Assembly: GCF_018130245.1 (NCBI RefSeq)
Contig: NZ_JAFCKP010000023.1
Coordinates: 1-64,000, forward strand
Direction: 5' to 3'
Length of the DNA: 64,000 nucleotides
From: Bradyrhizobium sp. SZCCT0231
Lineage (GTDB): Bacteria; Pseudomonadota; Alphaproteobacteria; Rhizobiales; Xanthobacteraceae
This document shows, one piece after another, positions 54,049 through 62,277 of the stretch (positions are counted from its first letter, which is position 1; each line of letters starts with the position of its first letter). The notes below the pieces were generated by a model. It was not told where the DNA came from and searched no databases. It saw only the letters and a list, made by a program, of their open reading frames with translations. A program made the position numbers and the translations under genes.

Positions 54049-54825
54049 TCAATGAGCACCGGCAGGATCCCCACAAGCAACGATATCGCGGGGAGATTTT
54101 GGAGCCGCTAGCTCCGGAGGAGAGAATACCGCCAGGTATCCTCCGTCCCCTGCGAGCTTATATGTGGCGACCTCGCGATAGCCGACGGCAGTCAATTCGC
54201 AGCGCAAGAGCGCAATTGGCGTGCCGTGCTTCGACGTCGGAAGCTCGAGATCGACAATTCCGACCCGCGCACCCTGCTTCAAGGCGGGCGCGAGATTGTA
54301 GAGGAAGGCATAGGGCTGGGCTATCTCGTGATACATATGCACAAGGATTGCGGCATCCAGCGAGGAAGCGGGCAGACGCGGGTCGTGTGGTTCGCCGAGC
54401 GCGAATTGCACGTTCGTCAACTTCAGAAGTTCTGTTCGCCTGGCGAGTTCCATGAGGTAATCCCGCGTGACGTCCTGGGCAACGACAGAGCCGGCGGGTC
54501 CGACGAGGCGCGAGAGCCTGACCGTGTGGTAGCCACCGCCTGCTCCAATGTCGCCGACTGTCATGCCTGGTTTCAGCTCGAGAATACGTGCGATTTGACC
54601 GGCCTCATTGAGGGCATCGCGGTGCTCTTCGGCGGCGCGGCGTGGGCTGACGATCCGTGCAACAGGTCGCTGCGGTGAGGGAAACTCGTTTGCAGCGACT
54701 CCAGGGGGAGCCAGATGACCTATGTCAGCGGCGTAGGCGCGAGTTGCGGTAAGCGCCACAAGGAGCATCGCTATATAAGCCAGTGCCGTCACGGCCCTAC
54801 CAAGCTTCCTCAACCGGACCCCCAA
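54049..54825 (-). CDS. Exported class I SAM-dependent methyltransferase-like protein
   Basis: A 258-residue protein with an N-terminal hydrophobic signal (ALAYIAMLLVALTATRAYAAD) and a methyltransferase fold: LELKPGMTVGDIGAGGGYHT (SAM motif I), RLSRLVGPAGSVVAQDVT, VQFALGEPHDPRLPASSLD and VGIVDLELP. A signal peptide on a SAM-dependent enzyme is unusual, although a family of such exported proteins exists. TTG at 54825 gives the longest form; GTG 54792 or ATG 54768 are alternatives. Flanked by the two marR copies. Confidence 0.78.
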   Translation of the reverse strand: MGVRLRKLGRAVTALAYIAMLLVALTATRAYAADIGHLAPPGVAANEFPSPQRPVARIVSPRRAAEEHRDALNEAGQIARILELKPGMTVGDIGAGGGYHTVRLSRLVGPAGSVVAQDVTRDYLMELARRTELLKLTNVQFALGEPHDPRLPASSLDAAILVHMYHEIAQPYAFLYNLAPALKQGARVGIVDLELPTSKHGTPIALLRCELTAVGYREVATYKLAGDGGYLAVFSPPELAAPKSPRDIVACGDPAGAH

Positions 54826-54853
54826 AAGCCGACGTCCGCGGCTCTATGAGTTC

Positions 54854-55396
54854 CTAATACGCCTGCTTCGCATCCGCCTCTTTGCTGGTCTGGATCAGAT
54901 CGAGACTCTGCTCGATCTTGCCGAGGAGCACTGAGAGCTGCTTGCGCTCCTGCGCGGAGAGGCAGGCGAGGATCTCGTCCTCGCGCCGCAGCAATTGCGG
55001 GAACAGCTCTTCATAGAGAGCGCGGCCCTTTTCCGTCAGCTGCAGGCGGAATTCGCGGCGGTCGGCTTCGTTCTCGACCCGCTCGATCAGGTCCTCGTTG
55101 AGCAGCGTGGTCACCGCGCGGCTGATGGTGGATTTGTGCGTGCGGGTGCATTGCGCGATGTACTGCGCGCTACAGGCATCAACGCGGAAGCCGAGTGTGG
55201 CGATGACGCGCCAGGCCGGAATGTCGAGGCCATGCCGTTCCTGATATTCCACCGCGAGCGCGGAACTCACCTCCGCCGCCAGCCGGTTGAGGCGGAACGG
55301 AACGAACTTGAACAGATCGAGCCGCGCCTTCGGCCGCGCTGAGGCCTGGTCGGCCTGCCGTGTCTTCAGCGCGATGTCGCTGGATGTCCTCGCCAA
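54854..55396 (-). CDS. MarR-family transcriptional regulator
   Basis: A 180-residue regulator with a winged helix-turn-helix: LDIPAWRVIATLGFR, YIAQCTRTHKSTISRAVTTL, and the wing ENEADRREFRLQLTEKG. Divergent from the FAD hydroxylase gene of the homogentisate block, with a CACGTG-centred palindrome between them, so it probably controls that operon in response to an aromatic ligand. TTG start inferred. Its 3' end is duplicated at 53847-54011. Confidence 0.85.
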   Translation of the reverse strand: MARTSSDIALKTRQADQASARPKARLDLFKFVPFRLNRLAAEVSSALAVEYQERHGLDIPAWRVIATLGFRVDACSAQYIAQCTRTHKSTISRAVTTLLNEDLIERVENEADRREFRLQLTEKGRALYEELFPQLLRREDEILACLSAQERKQLSVLLGKIEQSLDLIQTSKEADAKQAY

Positions 55397-55444
55397 GGAG
55401 AGCGCTCCGAATTCCAGTTGACGGCCGGCCGGCTCCGGTCCAAA

Positions 55445-55464
55445 ATAGTTGCACGTGAGACTAT
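55445..55464. promoter_or_regulatory. Candidate MarR operator
   Basis: ATAGT-TG-CACGTG-AG-ACTAT: a 20-bp palindrome with eight of ten base pairs symmetrical, in the 110-base gap between marR and the divergent FAD hydroxylase gene. Confidence 0.55.
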
Positions 55465-55506
55465 ATAGCAGATCGGTCCTCTTCTGACCAGAGCCGAGGT
55501 TAGTGT

Positions 55507-57135
55507 ATGGCGCCGGCCAATACGCATCAGGCCAAAACCCAGTTCGGCTATCGCCGTCATCCGGATCAGGACCGCCCCGGGCCGAGCCCCGCGGCGCATC
55601 CGGTCGTGATTGTCGGCGCGGGTCCGGTCGGGCTGTCGCTGGCGATCGACCTTGCCCAGCGCGGCCAGCGCGTCGTGCTGCTGGACGATGCCGACCGCAT
55701 CGGCGAGGGCTCGCGCGCGATCTGCTTCTCGAAGCGGTCGCTGGAATATTGGGACCGGCTCGGCGTCGGCGACCGCATGGTCGAGAAGGGTGTGGTGTGG
55801 AGTGTCGGCCGCATCTTTCACGGCGAGTCGCAGCTCTACCAGTTCAATCTCCTGCCGGAAGACGGTCACAAGCGGCCGGCTTTCATCAATCTCCAGCAGT
55901 ATTACGCTGAGGCCTATCTGGTCGATCGCATCGACGAGCTGCCCGGGATCGACCTGCGCTGGCGCAACAAGGTGACGGCGCTGGAGCGGCGCAACGATTC
56001 CGCCGTGCTGACGATCGAAACGCCGGAGGGCGCCTATCGCCTCAATGCGCAATATGTCATCGCCTGCGACGGCGCGCGATCCTCGCTGCGGCAGATGGTT
56101 GGTGCGGAATTTGCGGGCCAGGTGTTCGAGGACCAGTTCCTGATCGCGGACGTCAAGATGACCGCGGAGTTTCCGACCGAGCGCTGGTTCTGGTTCGATC
56201 CGCCGTTCCATGCCGGGCGTTCGGCGCTCTTGCACCGGCAGCCCGACGATGTCTGGCGCATCGATCTCCAGCTCAACCGTTACGCCGATCCGGTCGTCGA
56301 GAAGAAGCCGGAAAACGTGCGGCCGCGGATCGCGCGCATGCTGGGCCACGACAAGTTCGAGTTCGAGTGGATCTCGCTGTACAAATTCCAGTGCCGGCGG
56401 ATGGACCGCTTCATCCATGGTCGCGTGATCTTTGCCGGCGATTCCGCGCATCAGGTTTCGCCTTTTGGCGCGCGCGGCGCCAATTCCGGGCTCGAAGACG
56501 CGGAGAATCTGTCCTGGAAGCTCGATCGCGTGCTGCGCGGCAGATCGCCCGCGAGCCTGCTCGAAAGCTATCACATCGAGCGCAGCGCAGCGGCCGACGA
56601 GAACATCCGCGAATCGACGCGCTCGACCGATTTCATGGCGCCGAACTCGCATCAGGAGGCGCGGCTGCGCAAGGCGGTGCTGTCGCTGGCCAAGGAGACG
56701 GAGTTCGGCAAGCGCATGGTCAATGGCGGCCGGCTGTCGGTGCCTTGCAGCTACGACTCGCCGCTGTCCTCGCTCGATGCGGATACGTGGCACGGTGGAC
56801 TGTCGCCCGGCTGTTCGATGCTCGACGCGCCCGTTGCAACGCGCGCCGGCGAGCAGATCTATCTGACGGATGCTTTCCGCGAGGGTGGAACGGACTTCAC
56901 CTTGCTGTCGTTCAGCAATGGCGCGCCGATCGATGCGCCCTATGGCATCAAGGGCATCCGCATTGGTGTCGAGGACGGACTTGCCGATCCCTCGGGCCTG
57001 GTCGCAAAGCGCTACGGCGCCGAGCCGGGTGCCGCCTATCTGCTGAGGCCCGACGGTTATGTCGCGGCGCGCTTCCGCCATCCGACGCGTTCGGCGATCG
57101 CGGCGGCGCTGGCGCGGGCCGAAGGTTTGTATTGA
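55507..57135 (+). CDS. FAD-dependent aromatic hydroxylase, MhaA/MhpA-like
   Basis: A 542-residue group A flavoprotein hydroxylase: FAD loop VVIVGAGPVGLSLAIDLAQRG, DG motif YVIACDGARSSLR, and GD motif GRVIFAGDSAHQVSPFGARGANSGL. Length and the following small DUF2783 gene resemble the MhaA/MhaB pair (3-hydroxyphenylacetate 6-hydroxylase) that makes homogentisate, and hmgA and fahA lie downstream. The alternative is a MhpA-like 3-hydroxyphenylpropionate hydroxylase. First gene of the block, divergent from MarR. Confidence 0.85.
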   Translation: MAPANTHQAKTQFGYRRHPDQDRPGPSPAAHPVVIVGAGPVGLSLAIDLAQRGQRVVLLDDADRIGEGSRAICFSKRSLEYWDRLGVGDRMVEKGVVWSVGRIFHGESQLYQFNLLPEDGHKRPAFINLQQYYAEAYLVDRIDELPGIDLRWRNKVTALERRNDSAVLTIETPEGAYRLNAQYVIACDGARSSLRQMVGAEFAGQVFEDQFLIADVKMTAEFPTERWFWFDPPFHAGRSALLHRQPDDVWRIDLQLNRYADPVVEKKPENVRPRIARMLGHDKFEFEWISLYKFQCRRMDRFIHGRVIFAGDSAHQVSPFGARGANSGLEDAENLSWKLDRVLRGRSPASLLESYHIERSAAADENIRESTRSTDFMAPNSHQEARLRKAVLSLAKETEFGKRMVNGGRLSVPCSYDSPLSSLDADTWHGGLSPGCSMLDAPVATRAGEQIYLTDAFREGGTDFTLLSFSNGAPIDAPYGIKGIRIGVEDGLADPSGLVAKRYGAEPGAAYLLRPDGYVAARFRHPTRSAIAAALARAEGLY

Positions 57136-57143
57136 GGTTTGGC

Positions 57144-57365
57144 ATGCCGCTCTCCACCAGCTCGAACTTCGCACGCCCTGACGATGCCTTCCGCGCCATC
57201 GTCGAGGCGCATCGCGGTCTCACCGAGGAGCAGAGCGCGGATTTCGATGCGGCGCTGGTCCTGATCCTCGCCAATCATATCGGCGATATCGACGTGCTGC
57301 GCGAGGCGATCGGGCTCGCCAAGCGCCGCATGATCGACGGCCAGCAGCAACAGCAACAACAATAG
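57144..57365 (+). CDS. DUF2783 small protein (possible hydroxylase coupling subunit)
   Basis: A 73-residue soluble helical protein of the DUF2783 type (DDAFRAIVEAHRGLTEEQS, ANHIGDIDVLREAIGLAKRRM) ending in seven consecutive Gln. It lies 8 bases after the FAD hydroxylase stop with GAGG upstream. In size, position and acidic helical character it resembles MhaB, the small coupling protein of 3-hydroxyphenylacetate 6-hydroxylase; this is inference. The poly-Gln tail is CAG/CAA-encoded and may vary in length. Confidence 0.75.
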   Translation: MPLSTSSNFARPDDAFRAIVEAHRGLTEEQSADFDAALVLILANHIGDIDVLREAIGLAKRRMIDGQQQQQQQ

Positions 57366-57389
57366 CCCTGTGACCCAAAGGACGAATTG

Positions 57390-58346
57390 ATGGCGAAGAA
57401 CTTCGCATCCACCGGCGATCTGTCCGAGAAGAAGATCACCTTCTCCGAGATCGGCCCCGATCTCTATGCCTTCACCGCCGAGGGCGATCCGAACTCGGCC
57501 GTGATCGTCGGCGACGATGGCTGCCTCGTGTTCGACGCCCAGGCGACGCCGGCGATGGCGAACAAGGTGATCGAGCGGGTCCGCACGGTCACCGACAAGC
57601 CGATCAAATACGTCGTGCTGTCGCACTATCACGCCGTGCGCGTGCTCGGGGCCTCCGCCTACAAGGCGCAAGGCATCGTCGCCTCGCAGGAGACCTATCG
57701 GCTGATCGAGGAGCGCGGCAAGCAGGATTGGGATTCCGAATACGGCCGCTTTCCGCGGCTGTTCCAGGATGCGCAGAGCATCCCCGGCCTGACCTGGCCG
57801 ACGCTCACCTTCGAGGGCGAGATGACGATTTACCTCGGCAAGCGCGAGGTGCGCCTGATGCAGCTGGGCGCGGGCCACACCTCCGGCGACATCGTCGCCT
57901 GGGTGCCGGACGCGGAGGTGATGTTCTCCGGCGATCTCATCGAATATCACTCGGCCTGCTATTGCGGCGATGCGCATTTGCGCGAATGGCCGATGACGCT
58001 GAACGAGATCCGCAACTTCAATCCCAAGGCGATCGCGCCGGGCCGCGGCGATGCGCTGAAGGGGACTGCGACGGTGCGCGAGGCCATTGCGATGACGCGC
58101 GACTTCGTCACCTCGCTCTATGGTGCCGCCGAAATCTCGGTCGCCAAGGGGCGTACGCTGAAGGAATCGATGGCGGCGACGCGCGAGGTGATGGATCCGA
58201 AATTCCATGGCTTCGCCATCTACGAGCACTGCCTGCCGTTCAACGTGTCGCGCGCCTATGACGAAGCGTCGGGAATCGACGATCCCGTGATCTGGACCGA
58301 CAAGCGCGACCAGGAAATGTGGGCCGCCCTGCAAGGAGGAGGATAG
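57390..58346 (+). CDS. MBL-fold protein with altered metal motif
   Basis: A 318-residue metallo-beta-lactamase-fold protein. The usual HxHxDH metal motif reads HYHAVR (residues 79-84): the Asp and third His are Val and Arg. Other ligand positions remain ([23 protein letters not shown]). I recall this HYHAVR branch as conserved among proteobacteria, suggesting a mono-metal site or a non-hydrolytic role rather than decay. ATG at 57390 follows AAGGA. It lies between the hydroxylase genes and hmgA, 2 bases before hmgA, so a role in aromatic catabolism is likely. Confidence 0.83.
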   Translation: MAKNFASTGDLSEKKITFSEIGPDLYAFTAEGDPNSAVIVGDDGCLVFDAQATPAMANKVIERVRTVTDKPIKYVVLSHYHAVRVLGASAYKAQGIVASQETYRLIEERGKQDWDSEYGRFPRLFQDAQSIPGLTWPTLTFEGEMTIYLGKREVRLMQLGAGHTSGDIVAWVPDAEVMFSGDLIEYHSACYCGDAHLREWPMTLNEIRNFNPKAIAPGRGDALKGTATVREAIAMTRDFVTSLYGAAEISVAKGRTLKESMAATREVMDPKFHGFAIYEHCLPFNVSRAYDEASGIDDPVIWTDKRDQEMWAALQGGG

Positions 58347-58348
58347 TC

Positions 58349-59695
58349 ATGAACATCAATACCTCGCCTGACCAGATCATCCGCAGCTCGGCCCAGGTGA
58401 CGCCGGGCTACATGTCCGGCTTCGGCAACAGCTTCGAGACCGAGGCGCTGCCCGGCGCGCTGCCGATCGGGCGCAACTCGCCGCAGCGTTGCGCCTACGG
58501 GCTCTATGCCGAGCAGCTCTCCGGCTCGCCCTTCACCGCGCCACGCGGCACCAATGAGCGCTCCTGGCTCTACCGCATCCGTCCTTCGGTGAAGCATTCC
58601 GGCCACTTCGAGAAGGTCGATGCCGGGCTGTGGCGCTCGGCGCCGTGTCATGAATACGATCTGCCGATCGCGCAGCTGCGCTGGGATCCGACGCCGCTGC
58701 CGAAGGAGGAGGTCACCTTCGTCCAGGGCGTGCAGACCATGACGACGGCCGGTGATGTGAACACGCAAGCGGGCATGGCCGCACATGTCTACCTCATCAC
58801 CAAATCGATGGTGGACCAGCATTTCTACAATGCCGACGGCGAGCTGATGTTCGTGCTTCAGCAGGGCAATCTGCGCCTCGTCACCGAGTTCGGCCGCATC
58901 GATGCCGAGCCCGGCGAGATCGTGGTGATCCCGCGCGGCGTCAAGTTCCGCGTCGAGATTCCGAACGGGCCGGCGCGCGGCTATCTCTGCGAGAATTACG
59001 GCGGCGCCTTCACGTTGCCGGAGCGCGGGCCGATCGGCGCCAATTGCCTCGCCAATGCACGCGACTTCCTGACACCGGTTGCGTGTTACGAGGACAAGGA
59101 CACGCCGACCGAGCTCTACGTGAAATGGGGCGGGTCGCTGTTCAAGACCACGCTGCCGCATTCGCCGATCGACGTCGTCGCCTGGCACGGCAATTACGCG
59201 CCCTACAAATACGATCTGCGCACCTTCTCGCCGGTCGGCGCGATCGGCTTCGACCATCCCGACCCGTCGATCTTCACGGTGCTGACCTCGCCCTCGGAGA
59301 CCGCGGGCACGGCAAACATCGACTTCGTCATCTTCCCCGAGCGCTGGATGGTCGCGGAAAACACCTTCCGTCCGCCCTGGTATCACATGAACATCATGAG
59401 CGAGTTCATGGGCCTTATCTACGGCGTCTACGACGCCAAGCCGCAGGGCTTCGTCCCCGGCGGCATCTCCTTGCACAATTGCATGCTGCCGCACGGGCCC
59501 GACCGCGACGCCTTCGAGCACGCCAGCAATGGCGAACTGAAGCCGGTGAAGCTGACCGGCACCATGGCCTTCATGTTCGAGACCCGCTACCCGCAACGCG
59601 TCACCGCACACGCGGCGAAGTCCTCGACGCTGCAGGACGATTACGCCGATTGCTGGAAGGGCCTCGAAAAGCGGTTCGATCCGAGCAAGCCGTAG
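58349..59695 (+). CDS. hmgA: Homogentisate 1,2-dioxygenase
   Basis: A 448-residue enzyme opening the homogentisate ring to maleylacetoacetate with Fe(II) and oxygen. Diagnostic segments: [38 protein letters not shown], the iron-binding [18 protein letters not shown] (His and Glu) and [18 protein letters not shown] with the catalytic His region. AAGGAGG precedes the ATG. It is 2 bases after the MBL gene stop and precedes fahA, separated by a repeat. Confidence 0.97.
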   Translation: MNINTSPDQIIRSSAQVTPGYMSGFGNSFETEALPGALPIGRNSPQRCAYGLYAEQLSGSPFTAPRGTNERSWLYRIRPSVKHSGHFEKVDAGLWRSAPCHEYDLPIAQLRWDPTPLPKEEVTFVQGVQTMTTAGDVNTQAGMAAHVYLITKSMVDQHFYNADGELMFVLQQGNLRLVTEFGRIDAEPGEIVVIPRGVKFRVEIPNGPARGYLCENYGGAFTLPERGPIGANCLANARDFLTPVACYEDKDTPTELYVKWGGSLFKTTLPHSPIDVVAWHGNYAPYKYDLRTFSPVGAIGFDHPDPSIFTVLTSPSETAGTANIDFVIFPERWMVAENTFRPPWYHMNIMSEFMGLIYGVYDAKPQGFVPGGISLHNCMLPHGPDRDAFEHASNGELKPVKLTGTMAFMFETRYPQRVTAHAAKSSTLQDDYADCWKGLEKRFDPSKP

Positions 59696-59703
59696 TCTCG
59701 CTT

Positions 59704-59872
59704 ACCCTCCCCTGGAGGGGAGGGTCGCTACGCATGCAGCGAAGCGGAATGCGTAGCGGGGTGGGGTGACGGTCTCTCCCTCGAGGCGGTGCCCGTGTTG
59801 AGAGATCACCCCACCCCGTCTCATATTTCGCTGCGCTCAATATGAGCCGACCCTCCCCCTCCAGGGGAGGGT
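59704..59872. repeat. Compound palindromic intergenic repeat
   Basis: 169 bases with nested hairpins: outer ACCCTCCCCT-type palindromes at both ends, CGCTACGCAT / ATGCGTAGCG, GGGGTGGGGTGA / TCACCCCACCCC and CTCATATT / AATATGAG. The outer ends match the arms flanking the IS element at 26288 and 27719. It sits between hmgA and fahA, where it could alter read-through or mRNA stability. Confidence 0.85.
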
Positions 59873-59903
59873 GACACCATCACCGCTGTGCCACGGGAAA
59901 CCA

Positions 59904-61172
59904 ATGCCCCACCCCAACGACCCCAGCCTCCGCTCCTTCATCGAGGTCGATCCCGCCTCGGACTTCCCGATCCAGAACCTGCCTTACGGCGTGTTCTCGG
60001 CGAATGGATTGGCGCCACGCGTCGGTGTTGCCATTGGCGACTACATTCTTGATCTCTGGGAGCTCGAGCAGGATTCCCGGCTCGATGTCGGCCCACTCGG
60101 CGTGTTCTCCGGCCCCTCGCTCAATCCCTTCATGGCACTGGGGCCGAAGGTCTGGACCAAGACGCGGGCGCGGATCAGTGAGCTCTTGCGCGCGGATCAT
60201 CCGGAGCTGCGCGACAACGAGGAGCTGCGCAGCCGCGCGCTCGTGCCGATGCGGGATGCCAAGCTGCATCTGCCCTTCGCGGTCTCCGGCTATACCGATT
60301 TCTATTCCTCCAAGGAGCACGCCACCAATGTCGGCGTGATGTTCCGCGGCAAGGACAACGCGCTGCAGCCGAACTGGCTGCACATGCCGATCGCCTATAA
60401 CGGCCGCGCCTCCACCGTCGTGGTCTCCGGCACCAGGGTGAAGCGGCCGCGCGGGCAGCTGAAGCCGCCGAATGTGGAGCTGCCGAGCTTTGCGCCGTGC
60501 AAGCGGCTCGATTTCGAACTGGAGATGGGCGTCGTCATCGGCCAGCCGTCGCCGATGGGCGGCATGCTCAGCGAGCAACAGGCCGAGGAGATGATCTTCG
60601 GCTTCGTGCTGCTCAACGACTGGAGCGCGCGCGACATCCAGCAATGGGAATATGTGCCGCTCGGGCCGTTCCTCGCCAAGGCGTTCGCGACCTCGATCAG
60701 CCCCTGGGTGGTGACGCGCGAGGCGCTGGAGCCGTTCCGCCTGAAGGGGCCGGAGCAGCAGCCGGTGCCGCTCGACTATCTCAGGCAGACCAAGCCGCAG
60801 AACTACGATGTCGCGCTCGACGTCTCCTTGCGCGCCGCCGGCGCCAATGCGCCCGCCAGCATCAGCCGCACCAATTTCAAATACATGTACTGGTCCTCGG
60901 TGCAGCAGCTGATGCATCACGCCTCAAGCGGCTGCGCCATGAATGTCGGCGATCTCCTTGGCAGCGGCACCATCTCCGGCCCCGAGAAGAACCAGCGCGG
61001 CAGCCTGCTCGAGATCAGCTGGAACGGCACCGAGCCCGTCGAACTGCCCGGCGGCGCCAAGCGCTCGTTCCTGGAGGACGGCGATAGCCTCGTGATGCGC
61101 GGCTGGTGCCAGGGCAACGGCTATCGCGTTGGGTTCGGTGAGGTCGAGGGAACGATTGTGGCGGCGGAGTGA
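59904..61172 (+). CDS. fahA: Fumarylacetoacetase
   Basis: A 422-residue enzyme hydrolysing fumarylacetoacetate to fumarate and acetoacetate, the last step of the homogentisate pathway. Seen: IQNLPYGVFSA, GYTDFYSSKEHATNVG (metal-binding), ELEMGVVIG and FVLLNDWSARDIQQWEYVPLGPF, and GTISGPEKNQRGSLLEISWNG. The start at 59904 fits the family and has GGGAA upstream. No maleylacetoacetate isomerase gene is present in the window. Confidence 0.96.
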   Translation: MPHPNDPSLRSFIEVDPASDFPIQNLPYGVFSANGLAPRVGVAIGDYILDLWELEQDSRLDVGPLGVFSGPSLNPFMALGPKVWTKTRARISELLRADHPELRDNEELRSRALVPMRDAKLHLPFAVSGYTDFYSSKEHATNVGVMFRGKDNALQPNWLHMPIAYNGRASTVVVSGTRVKRPRGQLKPPNVELPSFAPCKRLDFELEMGVVIGQPSPMGGMLSEQQAEEMIFGFVLLNDWSARDIQQWEYVPLGPFLAKAFATSISPWVVTREALEPFRLKGPEQQPVPLDYLRQTKPQNYDVALDVSLRAAGANAPASISRTNFKYMYWSSVQQLMHHASSGCAMNVGDLLGSGTISGPEKNQRGSLLEISWNGTEPVELPGGAKRSFLEDGDSLVMRGWCQGNGYRVGFGEVEGTIVAAE

Positions 61173-61188
61173 ATGCCGCGCGCTCGAT

Positions 61189-61287
61189 CTCGTAGGGTGG
61201 GCAAAGCGTAAGCGTGCCCACCGTTTCTATCGCGATAGCCGAGAGATGGTGGGCACGGCGCAAGAGCGCCTTTGCCCACCCTACGAG
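61189..61287. repeat. Palindromic repeat with perfect 18-bp inverted ends
   Basis: CTCGTAGGGTGGGCAAAG and its exact complement at 61270-61287, with an inner CGTGCCCACC / GGTGGGCACG pair. It lies between convergent fahA and the DUF1272 gene and could act as a bidirectional terminator. Confidence 0.85.
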
Positions 61288-61289
61288 GC

Positions 61290-61601
61290 CTACCGCCTCT
61301 CCGGCGGCACGTCGCGCACCCGCGCACAATGCGCCGCGACATCCTCCACGCTGTACTTCAAATGCACCCGCTGGTCGGACGGCGCCTGCTTGCTGGTGCA
61401 CACGCCCGGCCGCCATTCCTGTGTCGGCCTGATCGGGCGCGGGGCAAAACCGCCGCCGCAGTTCGGGCAGACGTTGAACAGCCTGGTCTCGACGCAGTCC
61501 GCGCAGAACGTGCATTCGTACGAACAAATCCGCGCATCCGTCGCATGAGGCGGCAGGTCGCGGTCGCAATATTCGCAGTTCGGTCGAAGCTGGAGGGCCA
61601 T
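61290..61601 (-). CDS. DUF1272-domain small cysteine-rich protein
   Basis: A 103-residue protein with the DUF1272 signature: LQLRPNCEYCDRDLPP, ATDARICSYECTFCADCVE, and VCPNCGGGFAPRPIRP. The eight Cys in CxxC arrangements suggest a zinc-binding protein of unknown function. The C-terminal 35 residues extend past the domain. Convergent with fahA. Confidence 0.85.
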   Translation of the reverse strand: MALQLRPNCEYCDRDLPPHATDARICSYECTFCADCVETRLFNVCPNCGGGFAPRPIRPTQEWRPGVCTSKQAPSDQRVHLKYSVEDVAAHCARVRDVPPERR

Positions 61602-61676
61602 GGCTGAATCTCCGAAAGTCAGGCCCGGATTATCGCAGACAGTGCGAAAAGCGCGAATGTCATAGTTCCCTCGATT

Positions 61677-62171
61677 TCAGCCCGGCTTGATCTCCTTGAG
61701 CGGCAGCTTCGCGCTTTCCTTGAGACGGTCGAGCACGATCGAGGAGCGCACATGCGCCACGCTCTGGTGCGGCATCAGGACGTCGTTGACGAGGTTGGAG
61801 AGGCCCTTGAGATCGCGCAGCACGGCTTTCAGCACATAGTCGGCATCGCCCGTCAGCGAATACGCCTCCTGGATCTCGTCGATCCGGTTCACCAGCGCAC
61901 GAAAACGCTTGGAGTTGTCCGGCGAGTGGGTCGCGAGTCCGACCTGGATGAAGGCGATCACGCCGAAGCCGAGCGCCTCGCTGGAGAGATCGGCGTGATA
62001 GCCCGATATCACCTTCTCCTCTTCCAGCCGCATGCGCCGGCGCGAGCATTGCGAGGCGGATAGTCCTGCGAGATCGGCGAGCTCCTGGTTGGTGAGGCGG
62101 CCGTCGTCCTGCAGCGCGGTCAGGATCTTGAGGTCGAACGCGTCCACGGAGATCATGCGTATTATGTCCAT
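61677..62171 (-). CDS. Lrp/AsnC-family transcriptional regulator
   Basis: A 164-residue regulator (159 if it starts at 62156): helix-turn-helix LTNQELADLAGLSASQCSRRRMRLEEEKVI and a C-terminal RAM ligand-binding domain (AFIQVGLATH, YSLTGDADYVLKAV). Divergent from hppD, with a palindrome in the intergenic region, the usual Lrp-type arrangement for regulating 4-hydroxyphenylpyruvate dioxygenase. Probably responds to an aromatic amino acid or its keto acid. Confidence 0.85.
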   Translation of the reverse strand: MDIIRMISVDAFDLKILTALQDDGRLTNQELADLAGLSASQCSRRRMRLEEEKVISGYHADLSSEALGFGVIAFIQVGLATHSPDNSKRFRALVNRIDEIQEAYSLTGDADYVLKAVLRDLKGLSNLVNDVLMPHQSVAHVRSSIVLDRLKESAKLPLKEIKPG

Positions 62172-62174
62172 TTT

Positions 62175-62191
62175 ATGCACGGATCGTGCAT
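62175..62191. promoter_or_regulatory. Candidate Lrp operator
   Basis: ATGCACG, GAT, CGTGCAT: a perfect 7-bp inverted repeat between the Lrp-family gene and hppD, 87 bases before the hppD start. Confidence 0.55.
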
Positions 62192-62277
62192 ATGATAGCC
62201 AAATCCTATCCCGTTTGCACGCCTCTTGCGCGCCCCATGAAGGATAGTTCCTGCCAGCAGCCATTTGGGAGAACGCC

